The notes under the pieces: model-generated
Database searches by the model: none
What the model saw: only the letters and a program-made list of their open reading frames with translations
Told to the model about the DNA's origin: nothing
In this document: piece after piece, positions 10,688 to 22,113 of the stretch
Numbering within the stretch: position 1 is the first letter of the stretch
Layout of the letters: each line of letters opens with the position of its first letter
Made by a program: the position numbers and the translations under genes
From: Rhodosorus marinus
Taxonomy: Eukaryota; Rhodophyta; Stylonematophyceae; Stylonematales; Stylonemataceae
NCBI GenBank assembly: GCA_029953675.1
Contig: JAMWBK010000005.1
Location: 1,302,001 to 1,366,000, forward strand
DNA length: 64,000 nt
Direction of reading: 5' to 3'

Positions 10688-11591
10688 ATGAAGCATCTTG
10701 TGATTACTATGAACCTGTTCCTGAGGGTGAGTTTTGATCGCCGTGTTTCTCATGTGCTGGAGTGGACGCTTTGTTGATCGGGGATGGGCGTGGGTGGAAT
10801 GTTCGTCGCTTTTTGGGGGGGGTTCGATCTGATGGTTTGTGGTTTCTTGGCTTGGTTCTTTGTGACATAGATTTGCTTCGGCATGACTCTGTTTACCTGG
10901 ATTCTGTTCACGTATTCCCCTACGTCTGGATACTCTCGGATAACCGTTGGATCGGCTGTGTTGCCGTTTCTGTTTTCCCTCGGAATCCCCCTCGTCATTT
11001 GGAAGGTGGATATAAGAAACGTACGCAAAGCAACACGAACTCTGAAACGGAAGGAGCTTAAACGCTCCATGAAACTAACCAGTGCTTTGCTGAAATATTT
11101 TCTAGCTGAACATCTCCAGTCTCGAGAGCTTGCGAACCTATCTCTTCGGCAACGATGATATTTTACTGGTCTTTGTCTTGCAATACTTGGCCTATGGACT
11201 GCTAGTTGGTACGTAGTGTGAGAGTGAAGATCCGTACACTGGTTGATCCAAGCTTTCCTACTTATTAACGAGTTGCGATCTCGGGAACAGGCTCCTGGAT
11301 GGCGTTGGACGGTGCACGCCTTGGAATACCAAGCTACCTGATGGTCCCTTGCCTGGCTATGACTATGTATCTCGGTCCGTTTGGAGTGTTTATGTACGTG
11401 ACGTCTTTTCTATCGTCGTAATAGTTGTTCATGCGTATGACCTCTCAGAGCCTTGTGCCCTTCTGTTGCGCTTTTGTTGAACCAGATATGCCTGCGTGCG
11501 ATACTACCTTCGCGGAAAAGTACTGCTCTTCGATACATTGTTTGAGGAAGCTGAGAGGGCTGAGATAAGAAGAAAAGACAGGGACGTTTAG
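10688..11591 (+). CDS. ABA4-like membrane protein (DUF4281)
   Basis: Multi-pass membrane protein related to ABA DEFICIENT 4, a plastid protein needed for neoxanthin formation in plants; bacterial relatives have no assigned function. Exons 10688-10726, 10871-11020, 11106-11208, 11291-11393 and 11486-11591. The assembled protein shows an N-terminal hydrophobic hairpin (GSAVLPFLFSLGIPLVIW), SLESLRTYLFGNDD, a helix LLVFVLQYLAYGLLVGSWMALDGARLG, then PSYLMVPCLAMTMYLGPFGVF and a C-terminal YACVRYYLRGK. The order and the GPFG turn match the family. The donor at 11394 rather than 11398 is chosen because only it keeps the last exon open. The N-terminus is short and has no obvious transit peptide, so an upstream exon may be missing. 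Gene count and targeting remain uncertain. Confidence 0.75.
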
Positions 11592-12618
11592 TAGCAACCG
11601 AAAGACTGTACTCGAGCTCTTTCTGTTGTGTGTCCTTGGGTCGTTCTGGAGACCGTGATATTGGCATTTGTACATCTTCGGTTTTGAAAATTCGGGCAGG
11701 GGATCTTGGCGAATGACCTTGAGGATGGCTAGTCCGGATCAAGTCGAAATCCGGCTCTCCCCTGCTTGTACAACGAGCTCAATTGACTGTCCCTGAACGT
11801 GCGTGTCGAACAACTGCTTTTTGCCCTTTTTGAGACCAGTTTGCGAAGGGGGTAGTGGGGTTGGAGTGTCTTCCCGGGAGCAACAGGTCACCGAAGTGAT
11901 AGCATGACCAGGGAAAACCGACGAGGCTACACCCCAAATAAATACACAGTTTTTTTGTAAACATGCTCTTGCGTCAGTCCGTGGAAAGAGTGCCGCAAAG
12001 ACTTCCACAAAACGGACTTCAGCCCCTCTCAATTGGCTCTCCCTCTCCTGCTCCTCCCAAATGGCTCTCCCTCTCGTGCTCTGGAGACCTTCCCACAATA
12101 GTAACCACTACCCCTGCCGATGGGCAGGTCAAACGCTGAATTAGCCTAATCTCGTTGCCTCCTCGCAACTTGCGTCCCTGTCCAGATTTAGCGTATGTTC
12201 AGTCCCTCTCCAAAGTCCAAATGTTCATTGCCCGACTCTGCTAGTCCTCAGCTTCGCCCGGCCTCCAGCGGGACAGACTACAGTGTCCCAGTATCCCCCT
12301 CCAGGACGAACATGTTGTTTTGAAAATTATTATAAGGTTTTTGGGACGTCCCATGTTGTTGTCCCAATAAATTCGGCGGCGTGATCGGATCTCATGCTTG
12401 TTCAATGAATGGCTGAGCACGCTTGAAGTGGTTAGGCTGGTCAGCGGGCTGGTCAGAGGGAGACTGAGTCTCCAGGTGCTTCTTGGAGTGTAAAGGTATA
12501 ACTGAACTGATGCTATTAAAAAGCTGAAGATCTGCAAGTTGTTGTACCGCGCCATTGTTTGCTGTGGAAGAGTTTTCAGCTTTCTTCTTCAGGACTTTTG
12601 GGTTTGGGAAGTATTGAG
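11592..12618. other. intergenic, no gene seen
   Basis: Frames on the minus strand (11739-12098, 12241-12555) show no domain and lie in ordinary-looking DNA. It includes the upstream region of the Rqc2-like gene. Confidence 0.45.
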
Positions 12619-14618
12619 ATGGCGATCGGGTTCTTGGTTTGTCTGAACCCTTTCGTTAGGGGTTCGGATGTCCGCGGAGGTATTGTTGGGAGATACAGGA
12701 CTGGAATGAAACTTTCGGTGGCTAAGACTTCCATTGATGCTACTCTGCTGGCCGCGATGACCTGTGATGTGAGACAGGAACTGATTCCGTCGAGGGTTGA
12801 GGCGGTCTCGCAGAGAGAAAGTACCAAGGTAGCCCTGTGCCTGAGGACAGAGACCGGAAGGACCTGGTTAGATTTGTCATGGCGTTTGGGGACTGGTCGT
12901 GTGTGTAAAACTAGTAACGTACCTCCGCGAGGGAGGAAGGAGGAGGAGAAGAACTTCTCCCTCGGTGGTATTATGAGGTCGTCGTTGGTAGGCCTCGCAA
13001 TGGTCGACTGTCGACTTGCAACGGCTCTGGAGAGGACTGTCCGCCTTGATTTTGCCGAACGAATCGGTTCCGAACCAGTCTTCAGCGTTTTTGTTGAGCT
13101 CCTCGGCCCCGGGAGGAACAATCTGATACTTGCGGAGGTACCCAGCATGGAGATCAAAGGATGCGGCAGACAAGTTTCTGGTCGGAAAGCCATCAGAAGT
13201 CTTCAGACAGGGGATACGTACTCGCTCCCTTCTCCGCCTGCTTCTAGACTTCCGACGACGAGCGAGGAGCTCTCAGATTTCTGTGATCAGATCACCTCGC
13301 TCCGTGGTGAAACCCTGTCAAGAGCACTTGTCAGGTCGTACAGAGGTATATCGCCTTCCGTAGTAGAGAACATCCTGGGGGCATCACAAACGTCAGGTTC
13401 TGTTCTTGTTGAAACGCTGAGCAAGAGGGAACTGGAGCCATGCTACACGCTTTTCAAGAGATGGATCCGAGCAATGGCTGATGACAATTGTGAAGACTTC
13501 AGTCCCACGCTGGATGAGGAGGATCGCGTGGATGTCTTGAACTTCAGAGGAGGCGAGTCATCGAACACAGCTTGTGAGCTCGTGGATGTCTTTTGTACAG
13601 AGGAAGAATCATCCTCGGAGGTTGCTCAGCTGAAATCGAGTTGTTCTGCAAAGCTCAGCGGGCTAATGAAAAGGTGGAAAGCGAAAGCCGATCTGTTTCA
13701 ATCACAGTCAGAAGGACTGGACGAGTCTGAACGACTTCGTGAGGAGGCCGATATGATCATGGCTGCTGCGCATACCTGGCAAGAAGGATCAGAAACTGTG
13801 GAGTATGAAGAACTGGACGGTTCAGTGAAGTCATTTAAGATTCCACCGGGTGAGAGCGCGATAGGTGTTGCTAGGACGAAACACAAAAAGGCTCAGAAGA
13901 AGAAGAGAGCAATTGATAAGGTGAAACCGCTACTTGCGGAGGCGACCCAGAAGGTGGAGTATTATGAGACTATACTGTTCGAGCTTGAGAACCTCGGAGT
14001 CGAAGATATGGAGCTCCTGAAGGAACTCAAGCAGGACATCGAAACGCTCGTTGCAACAGAGAAGGGCATTGTGAAGAAGAAACAGAAGAACAGCAACGCT
14101 CCTCTCAACAAACAGAAACAGGCAACTAGCCATGCCATGAAGCAAGTCTACTCGTTCTCTGCCGAAGACGGCAGCGCAGTCGTCTATGTCGGGAGGAACA
14201 CTAGGCAGAATGATTTGGTACGTAAAACCGTCACGAAAAGGCTAAGCCATGTGCGTTTCCGCTAACAGCTCGGCTTTGCACGAATCTCTTCATCTTGAAC
14301 GTTAAGGTGACTTTCCAGATAGCGAAGAAGGACGACCTCTGGTTTCATGCCTCAGGAGTACCAGGGAGCCACGTTCTGCTTCAAGCGGGGCCTGGTGATA
14401 CGGTTGGGAAGGATGAGATCCAGCTCGCAGCAGATCTTGCAGCTTACTTCAGCAGAGGAAGGAAAGAATCTTCCCAGAGCGTCATCTACACACGGGCAAA
14501 GAACGTGCGGAGGGCTGGTGCTCCTGGCCTGGTCATCTATGAAAACGAAAAGTTCATATTCGGAAAACCGGATACTGTTGTCGCGCTGGTCGACAGCGAG
14601 AAGCAAGCCGCTGGTTAA
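12619..14618 (+). CDS. NFACT family protein (Rqc2/RqcH/FbpA-like), probably plastid-targeted
   Basis: Members bind stalled large ribosomal subunits and add C-terminal tails to the nascent chain (Rqc2/NEMF in the cytosol, RqcH in bacteria). Exons 12619-14217 and 14307-14618, about 636 residues. ATG 12619 is the first in-frame ATG. The N-terminus is followed by the NFACT-N start (TSIDATLLAAMTCDV), an HhH-like middle (SRALVRSYRGISPSVVENIL), a long Lys/Glu coiled coil (roughly residues 350-510), and the NFACT-R domain (DLWFHASGVPGSHVLL, AADLAAYFSRGRKES, VRRAGAPGLVIYENEK). The short NFACT-R end, without the large C-terminal domain of cytosolic Rqc2, and the transit-like leader resemble the bacterial/plastid form. 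I infer plastid location from this. Confidence 0.85.
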
Positions 14619-15499
14619 GGAAGGAATGCTTCCGCCTTGTGTGCTCTTTCGTCCGTTTGCGGGCTCTTGCTGAGATCATTGTCTCTGCAGTAGTCTAGCT
14701 CTTGAAGCTATTTCCAAATGATTTCTGCACCACAAACAGTAGTTGCTGTAGTTGCTGCATTTCACAGCTTGGAATGGTGGCCGCGAAAGAAGTAGAAATT
14801 GGTTCCTGTACCAATTGTTCATCTGTAGCACGTGTGCTGGTGGCGTGGCGGAATGAGTTGGAATTCTCGTGCCTTCCACTTGCGTCCTAGTATTCCAGTG
14901 CACCTAGCCGTTTGCGCCGAGGATGAGCGTTGGTCTTATCCTGGTAGTGCCAGGCACTTGTGCCCTTTAACCAGACGTAAGCAAGCGAGGCAGCTGCCCT
15001 GGAGCAGGTCAGGGATACGGGCCCTCACTCTACGCACAGCTAGGCGCTTGGAGGAGTGCGGCTCCGGAAAAATTAGTGGGACGGTAGAACAGATCAGGTC
15101 CTGCACGAAACGGAGAGGTCAACCATACTTGAATAGCATTGACCAGGCTCAGCATCCAATTGCAGAGCTATGCTTGTTCACGACTGAAAGAACGGTGGTT
15201 GTCTGAGATCCAGGTAACCGCTTCGAAGTCTCGAAACTACGAGAGCCATCGGGAGCCCGGGCTTGGGCTGTCAGCCGGATTGCTTTGGCTCAAGTCCGCT
15301 TTCATTGGGAAACCATTTCTCATTACTGAAGAGGGGAATTGCCACGCTGGGCCCGTTGAAGTCTTTCAGTTCTTAGAGAGACTTAAAATGCGTACATAGT
15401 TGTATGAAAGATGATACTATTTCGCTTACGCAACCGGATGCTTTATTATTGAAGCGTATTTACTTAAGAGTTGGATGATCAGTGAACGGCCGTGTCGAG
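14619..15499. other. intergenic, no gene seen
   Basis: Several overlapping frames on the plus strand (14702-15399) lack recognisable domains and good splice logic. It separates the convergent Rqc2-like gene and the orphan at 15500. Confidence 0.4.
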
Positions 15500-16099
15500 T
15501 TATCGCTCAAATAAGTAGAATTCTTCCACAGGTGTGACCGGTCCTTCTGTTCTCTCGAAATCGCTTGCGTCAGCCCACCTCTCGTAGTTTTTCTCCTCCT
15601 CCAGTATTGATGCGTCTGAGATCTCCTGTTCTATGTACAGTTCCTGGACTGGAACGCCGAATCTCTCGAAGACTGCGCAGAGCCGACGCTCTTGAGGTTG
15701 GATATTCGACTTTTCCAAGAACGGTGGAGGGATGTCGACAACGTGGAAGTTCACATTCGTCTCATACTTTTGATACTGAGGCGGAATCCCTTGATTGTAC
15801 TCCTCCGTGACTTCGCAACGTTTATAGATTACTCCAGTGAACCTTACGAACGGACAACGCGCGTTCTCCGCGACCAGCCGTAGGAACTTTCGACCGCGTA
15901 GAAAACGTTTCAACCTTGCTACTTGAGCATCTTCGAGGCTAACTCCGGAGCTCCGAACCTCCACACCTTCCGACGCCTCGCCAAACTTGAATGTGTGAAT
16001 CTCCGACCGCATTCGTACCTCTGTCGTGGGAAAGCGGCAGCAACGTTTTCGGATAGGCGCTCTTCGAATACCTACAGGAGCTACTAAGAAGCCCATCAT
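15500..16099 (-). CDS. orphan protein, 199 aa, possibly organelle-targeted
   Basis: Single open frame from two consecutive ATGs at 16099/16096. The first 30 residues are basic with few acids (APVGIRRAPIRKRCCRF), as in plastid or mitochondrial leaders. The body is acidic and well folded in appearance: RFLRGRKFLRLVAENARC, an RFTGVIYKRCEV segment, then TNVNFHVVDIPPPFLE and a C-terminal stretch ending EEFYLFER. I do not recognise a family; bilin lyase families CpcS and CpcT were considered and do not match. The codon pattern and length make it a likely real gene. Confidence 0.6.
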   Translation of the reverse strand: MMGFLVAPVGIRRAPIRKRCCRFPTTEVRMRSEIHTFKFGEASEGVEVRSSGVSLEDAQVARLKRFLRGRKFLRLVAENARCPFVRFTGVIYKRCEVTEEYNQGIPPQYQKYETNVNFHVVDIPPPFLEKSNIQPQERRLCAVFERFGVPVQELYIEQEISDASILEEEKNYERWADASDFERTEGPVTPVEEFYLFER

Positions 16100-17095
16100 C
16101 CAACTAAAACTTCAGTTTCCTCGTCTGTTCAAGAATTTCCTCCAAAGGAACCTGTTCACACAAGTGTCAGTATGCGATCTACATCAGAGCTAGCACTTCC
16201 CCCTAGCAGCCTTAGGCAAAGTCACCATTCTGAAACGCGAACTTGTTCAAGCTTATTAGTAGTCTTGTTCATTTCATCGCGAGATTTATGAAACGAAACT
16301 AAGTCTATGCAGCAAGAAGGAAGATCTGATCATGAGGAATGGTAGTCTAGAACTTATCGTCAGCCTCACGACCTCCTCTAGCATTTGCCTGTGTTGGGCC
16401 AATTCCCGATGCTCCTAAAGGTTGGAGTGGTTGACAAACAAAAACAACAGCATCGATGCATCGTGGGTTCTTCCATTCCGCAATGTCTCGTCTGCGTAAG
16501 CATGGATTTAGGTACACCTAGTCTGATGGATTCTTGAAGATCACACGTCGTATCGTTCAGGACAGTCCAGAAAATTCTCTGGCCCTAGTGTGTTATTGAT
16601 GTTTGAACCGAGCTCAGGTTGGGTGCTACCGGCTGCTGCACCAAGATGTGAGCCAAGCCCTGTTCTTGACGGAGGTGCCTGATGGGGGACTTGAAGAGCA
16701 ACTATCTTCGCCTCGGTCCGCTCACGGCAATAGGGCTGGAATTAGCTTGGCTAACGAAGCACATAGCGTCCGCCAACTCCTTTCATGACGCTAAGGTTTG
16801 AGACTCAAACGAAATGATTTGGCTCTTTACGACGCTTGCAAGCAAGCCATTTGGCTCTCCCTCACGTCCTTGTCTCACACAACCTGTGGGTAAAAAGATA
16901 ATTTACTTGCAGCGAGAGCTGTGGACAATACCACAGTCACTGACGCTGTAGAATTTCGATCCAAGAACAATACGTGGCAGCAGAGAAGACCGTCCGTCTC
17001 GTTTCGTCTCTGTCTTCCGTTGTGAGTTCCAAGCTCATGAGTCAATCAACAAACTTTGCCTTCCCTGTGGCGTGTTGTTGTTTTCCATTAGCTAA
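16100..17095. other. intergenic, no gene seen
   Basis: No long frame or recognisable motif. It contains the upstream region of the orphan and the 3' flank of the NDUFS1 gene. Confidence 0.45.
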
Positions 17096-19091
17096 TCAGT
17101 AGTCAAAATTTCCCTCCTTGATCACTCGAGTACATTTGGCCATAACTTTCGAGCTCCTCGTAATCGGATCCGTCATGTAGAAATTGTCCAAGGGCGCGGC
17201 GAGGGGTACGCTTGAAACCGCAGCGGATCGACCCTCTGGGTCAACGCTGATCCCAGATCCGAACAATCTGCTTGGAAGAAAAATCAAGCTCAGCAACGGA
17301 TGACCTTGCAGCAAAGTCGGATGCAAGACTGGGAGAGAAACAAGTTTTCGTTTGAACTCGCTCTGTTTGTGCACTTGTGTACCTGTCTGAATCCTGAATA
17401 TCGCCAACCTTCTGTAGGTGCGGTGCTATTTTTCCTACTGTGGCTTCTGTGCGGTGGTCCCGAGAAGTTTCTTCGACGGGTCCAAGCAGACTCTTGAGCG
17501 CATCTGCATCGGACTTTCCGGAGCCCGGCGGGAAGAACGAAACTGAGGTCTTCTGAACTCGCCCCTCAGTGTTTACGAAAGTCGCTGCTTTCTCTGTATA
17601 AGCAGCCCCTGGTAGGACGAGATCCGCAAGCGACGCACCGTTGTCGCCATGGTGGCCTTGGTAAATCACAAAACAGTCATCAGGCAGCTCCATATTGTCG
17701 AGATCGTCCGCATTGAGCAGGAACAAGATTCGTGTCTTCTGCCATGGATTCGTCGGAGAATCCACGGTACGGAGACCCTGATACTTGTCTGCAACTCCAA
17801 TGTCCAAAGCCCCAACGGTGTTTGCGCCCATATGGAGTACATTGAATCCATCCCAGTCCTCCTTAATCATACCGAATTCGTCAGCAATTGTTCTCGCAAA
17901 ATTGAAAATAGCGTTGCCGTCGGCCCTTTGGAGAGCTCTATTGGAAACAACCAAGGAAGGCCTCTCGGCAGAGTCCAGGACACTGGAAAAGGGATGTTTC
18001 TTTTCCGCGATTTCTTTCAGTGCGCTCACTGAAGTGCCGAGGTGGTGATGAGGATAGGTCAATTTCATGGCGCAACCCACACTGGCCACAACTGTTCCGT
18101 TGTGAATCACACCCTTTCGAATTCTCGCGTTAACAATGGGGGCCTCTTTTCTTGGGTTTGTCCCTATCAGCAAGCAAGCATCTGACTGTTCAATTCCGGC
18201 GAGTGTCGAGTTGAACTTGTAGTTCTCCCTGAAGTCTGTAGAGATTGCCGGGGCTTGCTCTTGCAGGTGAACTTGACCGTTTGGAAACTTCTCGTACATC
18301 ATGTTCCTCAACGCAAGAAGAGCTTCTTCCTCGACGTATGGACCAACAATCGCGTGGACTTCAAACCCAACTCCTTCATACTTTCTCTCGATATTCATCA
18401 CAGCGTTTCGTAGAATGAAAGGAACTTTCTCCCATCCGATGCTCGCAAACTCACCGTTATTCATGCGCACCTTTAACAAAACAGATAACTGATGTCAACG
18501 AGTTGAATGAAAGCCTTTTATCGGATACGGTATTCAATACCATCGGAGTTGTGAGCCTTTGTCTCTTCAGGCCATCGTATGAGAAGCGTGACTTGTCGGA
18601 AATCCATTCTTCATTAACCGCCTCGTTGAGGCGGGGTAGCACTCTCATGATCTCCGTACCCCTAGTATCCTTCACAGTGGAAAAAGGTTGCAGGAACAAA
18701 AACAAAGACACCAATTAGTAGTTCGAAAATTATTCCATTCTCCTCTGTACCCTGCATGCTTTCTATTCACTAACGATTCGAACGTTGCTACCAACTCCAT
18801 CTAGAACATCGACGGATTCTACGGACTTCAACTCCCACGACCTCGACGTGAACGCGTACGGCTTCGAAGTGAGAGCACCAACAGCCTGAATTGGAACCTC
18901 CCCAGCTGCCACCGAACCTCTCAGACTCTACAAAAAAAGGTCAAAAAAAGGAACGTGCACAAGCCATATGAGCGGACAGGAGAAGGTCTAGGAAACAAAC
19001 CTGCGCGAGACCTAGACGCAGATGAACACTATCAACAACTGCCAAAGCTTACCCGTTCGAGAAGCGGGAGAAGACCACGAGCTCCACCCAT
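17096..19091 (-). CDS. NDUFS1: complex I 75 kDa subunit, C-terminal (molybdopterin-like) half only
   Basis: Part of the peripheral arm of mitochondrial NADH:ubiquinone oxidoreductase. Exons on the minus strand: 19091-19053, 18927-18775, 18669-18541, 18470-17383, 17270-17096; 527 residues. The first exon gives an Arg-containing leader ([13 protein letters not shown]) that runs directly into [19 protein letters not shown]. Later landmarks are [81 protein letters not shown] and the C-terminal [17 protein letters not shown]. The family is usually about 700 residues, so roughly the first 200, with the [2Fe-2S] and other Fe-S ligands, are absent, and the Cys of the usual CPVGAL motif is replaced (IQAVGAL). 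This looks like a relocated C-terminal half with its own presequence, the Fe-S half being encoded elsewhere. A missed upstream exon is the alternative. Confidence 0.85.
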
Positions 19092-19564
19092 GAATACACA
19101 AAAAAAAGCAAAAGAACGCTCCTTCCAAAACACAACCCTCCCTTCCCAACCCACCGTCGCCCACGAGCCCTCGAAACTCCCTCACAACCAGACGCTCAAC
19201 GAAATTTGTCCTCCAAACACTGTCTTATAGCCTCCCATACACTATCACCATTCTCTTTAAGGAGTCCACCAGTTCTCCCTCAAAGTCACAGCTCCCCTCC
19301 TCCCCCCCCCCTCCCACCAACCAATCCTTAGATCGTCATAGTGACCTCCGCCTTTTAAATCCTTCAGTACATGAAATTTCGATGGCCATTCTTTTTTTGC
19401 TTTGCTTTGGCCCTGTGCCTCAAAATTAACCAAAAAACAATCACCAGCGTTGGATCGGTAATCGAGTAACATTCGCCTTTTCTTGTAATCCTTGGCAGGT
19501 CGAGTCAAAAATAACTAAAAACAAAAATCTGGGGTCGATGGGTCATTTCCGCTCTAGAGCAAAA
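19092..19564. other. intergenic, no gene seen
   Basis: Pyrimidine-rich 5' flank of NDUFS1 and low-complexity sequence (poly-C near 19300). No supported gene. Confidence 0.4.
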
Positions 19565-19730
19565 AAAACGTCCGATTGCGTCCGATATGAGTTTGTCAGA
19601 TATGCAATTTGTAATAATTAGAAGGTTTTATCCTGTGGTTCGCGTCCGATATAGGTTTATCATACCTGAATTAGAAATTAAAAAGGCTTGTAACGGTCCG
19701 AAAACGACTTTTTTACGTCCGATATCACCG
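19565..19730. repeat. cluster of GTCCGATAT motifs
   Basis: The motif CGTCCGAT occurs at about 19571, 19580, 19642 and 19717, three times extended to GTCCGATAT. The same word, in both orientations, fills 58.1-59.4 kb. It lies just beyond the broken end of the gypsy remnant. Confidence 0.6.
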
Positions 19731-20373
19731 GAGAAACCTCCTTCTCAACGGGTTCGACATGAACAGTCCCGTTTTCGCGAAACTCACTTCCCGTTAAGCG
19801 TCCTGTGCGATTCGATAGTGAAGCTCACACCAATACGCAATAGACACAATCCACTCAAGAACTCATCCGCCTCAAGAGCTTCACCGGTTGCCTTTTCTGC
19901 AAGTCTCCTCCCCTCTCTCACCTATCACCTGTAGCATAGATGAAGAGGACAGAGGTAGGGAGGGGCCGACCCTATCTGTGATACCCTGCTATCACCACTT
20001 GGACTTGAGAATATTAGAGATAGTGGCTATTGTACTGAGTCAGTCACCAGCTGTGTCCAGTGAGATCACCACGTCTCCTAGCATTTCAAGCTGTGGAAGT
20101 TTTCACATCACAACGACGATACACACGAGCTTAGATTCTTGACCTGTCCGGTCCTTATTTTTTTCCACTTGTCGCTAATCGGCGGTTGCCTAACTTTTAT
20201 CCATACAAATAGAAAAACCATTAAATTGATGTGACAGTCTGTCAAACCCAGAAATAATCACTATTCAATGTTACACCCAGAATTCCAACATTCTGGACCT
20301 GAGCATATTCTAAAAGACCATAAAAATTGTGTATGACAGCCTGTAAATCCCAGAAGTAATCATAATTCAATAA

Positions 20374-20742
20374 ATGGGAGTGACAGCTTGTCATACGGAG
20401 GAGTGTTCCGCCGAAACAAAGTACTCAACGTACGAACAGGAGTTGTACGCGCTATCAACGGCAATCTTGCACTGGCGGGTGTACTTAGAGGGAACCCGAT
20501 TTACAGTGAGAACCGACCACAACCCGTTGAGATTCTTACACTCGCAGAAGGAGCTTACTAAACGTCAAGCGAGATACATAAACCGGTTGATGCCGTTGCA
20601 GTTCACTATCGAGTACAAGAAAGGCAAGGAGAATATCGCCGATGCGTTAAGTCGGCATGCCATCCAACACTTGGCAATTTCGTCGATCAACAGCGACCTC
20701 AACTGGCAGCATACTTCTGGTCTTCCCGGTACACCTCGCTGA
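20374..20742 (+). pseudogene. gypsy RNase H fragment, plus strand
   Basis: Encodes [20 protein letters not shown], then [12 protein letters not shown] and KGKENIADALSRH, a typical gypsy RNase H tail. It is opposite in orientation to the rest of the element. Its first 140 or so bases are an inverted copy of 20783-20925. Confidence 0.85.
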
Positions 20743-20782
20743 ATTCTGGGTCTTGGAGGTAAACCTGCTAAGAATCTCAACG

Positions 20783-20925
20783 GGTTGTGGTCGGTTCTCA
20801 CGGTAAATCGGGTTCCCTCCAAGTACGCCCGCCAGTGTAAGATTGCCGTTGATAGCGCGTACAACTCCTGTTCGTACGTTGAGTACTTTGTTTCGGCGGC
20901 CGAAAATTCTTCGAAAAGTAGGCGA
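20783..20925 (-). pseudogene. gypsy RNase H fragment, minus strand, inverted partner
   Basis: Encodes [19 protein letters not shown] and [13 protein letters not shown] in the orientation of the parent element, directly facing the plus-strand fragment at 20399-20541. The two differ at a few sites (for example GRVY versus AY codons), so the duplication is not brand new. Confidence 0.8.
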
Positions 20926-21839
20926 CTGGGTGTTCGCCATCGTCAAATTTTTGAAGTAAGACAGCTCCAGCTCCTCTATTGCTCGCGTCCGTACACACGA
21001 TGAACCCTTTTCCGAAGTCAGGGTTGTGCAAAACTGGTTCGTTTGATAGTTTTGTCCGCAAACTATCGAAAGCTTTTTGCTGCCGTGCTCCCCACTGAAA
21101 CTTAACTCCCTTCTTTGTCAACTCTGTCAGCGGTGCCGCAATTAGGCTGAATCGCGATACGTAATTTCGTAGGTAGCCCGTAAAACCCAGAAAGGATCTG
21201 ACATCTTGAACATTCTTCGGGGTTCGCCAGTTTTTGAGAGCAGCTGCTTTGCCGGGGTCCGGTCGCCGTTTCCCGCTTCCAACTAGGTGATCCAAATACT
21301 TCGTCTCGGGAACTCCAAGAGTACACTTTGATAGCTTGGCAAACAATTTATGTTTGCGTACTTTGTTGAACACTATACCCAGGTGCCTTCGGTGTGTCTC
21401 CAGGTTCGGCGAATAAATGACGATATCGTCGAAGAAAATCATGACAAAGTCATTAAGCTCGTTGAAAAAGATGTGGTTCAAAAGTCTGGTGAACACTGCC
21501 GGTGCATTTGTCGGACCGAATGGCATGACAAGCCATTCGTATAGTCCGAATGGTGTTGTGAGTGCCGTCTTCTGGATATCCTCCTCTTTCACTCTTAGTG
21601 GCCAGTATCCACTCCGCAGATCGACCACACTGGGGTAAGATGCGGTACCCAACGCATCGAGGCAATCATCAATCCGCGGCGGATTCGTTTGATTCGCAAT
21701 TGTCTGCTGGTTCAATCTCCTGTAATCAATACACAGCCGCTTACCGCCATCTTTTTTGTCAACAAAAAGGCAGGGAGACGCGAAAGGAGATGAACTCGGC
21801 CGAATCAGCTTTCTCTGTAACAAGTTCTGTAGCTGTTCC
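20926..21839 (-). pseudogene. gypsy reverse transcriptase
   Basis: Shows [49 protein letters not shown] and the catalytic FFDDIVIYS, followed by [16 protein letters not shown] and the connection to RNase H ([15 protein letters not shown]). The Y-x-D-D motif is F-F-D-D here. The frame is open for over 300 codons, but its N-terminal part is separated by the insertion at 21840-22113. Confidence 0.85.
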
Positions 21840-22113
21840 TTTAGTTCCGTTTATTCAGAGGCTAACTACCCTGAGAAGCGAGAGACAAGACGCTGATAAC
21901 GCGCGTCCACAAACAAAGCAGAATTGGAGCGCCACAGGGTCAAAGAAAGCTCCGTTGAGCATACTATCTAAACGCCCTGGGTCGTTACGAAACAGAGCTC
22001 GCAGCCAGCGAGAACCTACACTATCTATCAAGCCAAAGCACTCAATAGTGAGGGGGACGAACCGGTATGTCACCGCCGAATCGCGAAAGGTAGGGTGTGA
22101 CATCATTTAGTTC
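21840..22113 (-). mobile_element. 258-bp nested insertion with 8-bp target duplication
   Basis: TTTAGTTC occurs at 21840-21847 and 22106-22113. Removing one copy and the 258 bp between them would put the gypsy segment LADQREL next to [13 protein letters not shown] in frame. The insert, on the minus strand, encodes RFVPLTIECFG followed by a Trp/Leu/Arg-rich helix, which is closely matched by a second fragment at 57.7-58.1 kb. It is probably a truncated copy of another mobile element. Confidence 0.75.

Noticed and set aside
10289-10753. 154-codon minus-strand frame
   Set aside because: Low-complexity Pro/Ser/Lys composition, no domain, and it overlaps the first exon of the ABA4-like gene.
12576-13193. 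205-codon minus-strand frame
   Set aside because: Antisense shadow of the first Rqc2-like exon.
15500-16099. Assignment of the orphan to bilin lyase families CpcS or CpcT
   Set aside because: Length is similar, but the signature segments of those families are not present.
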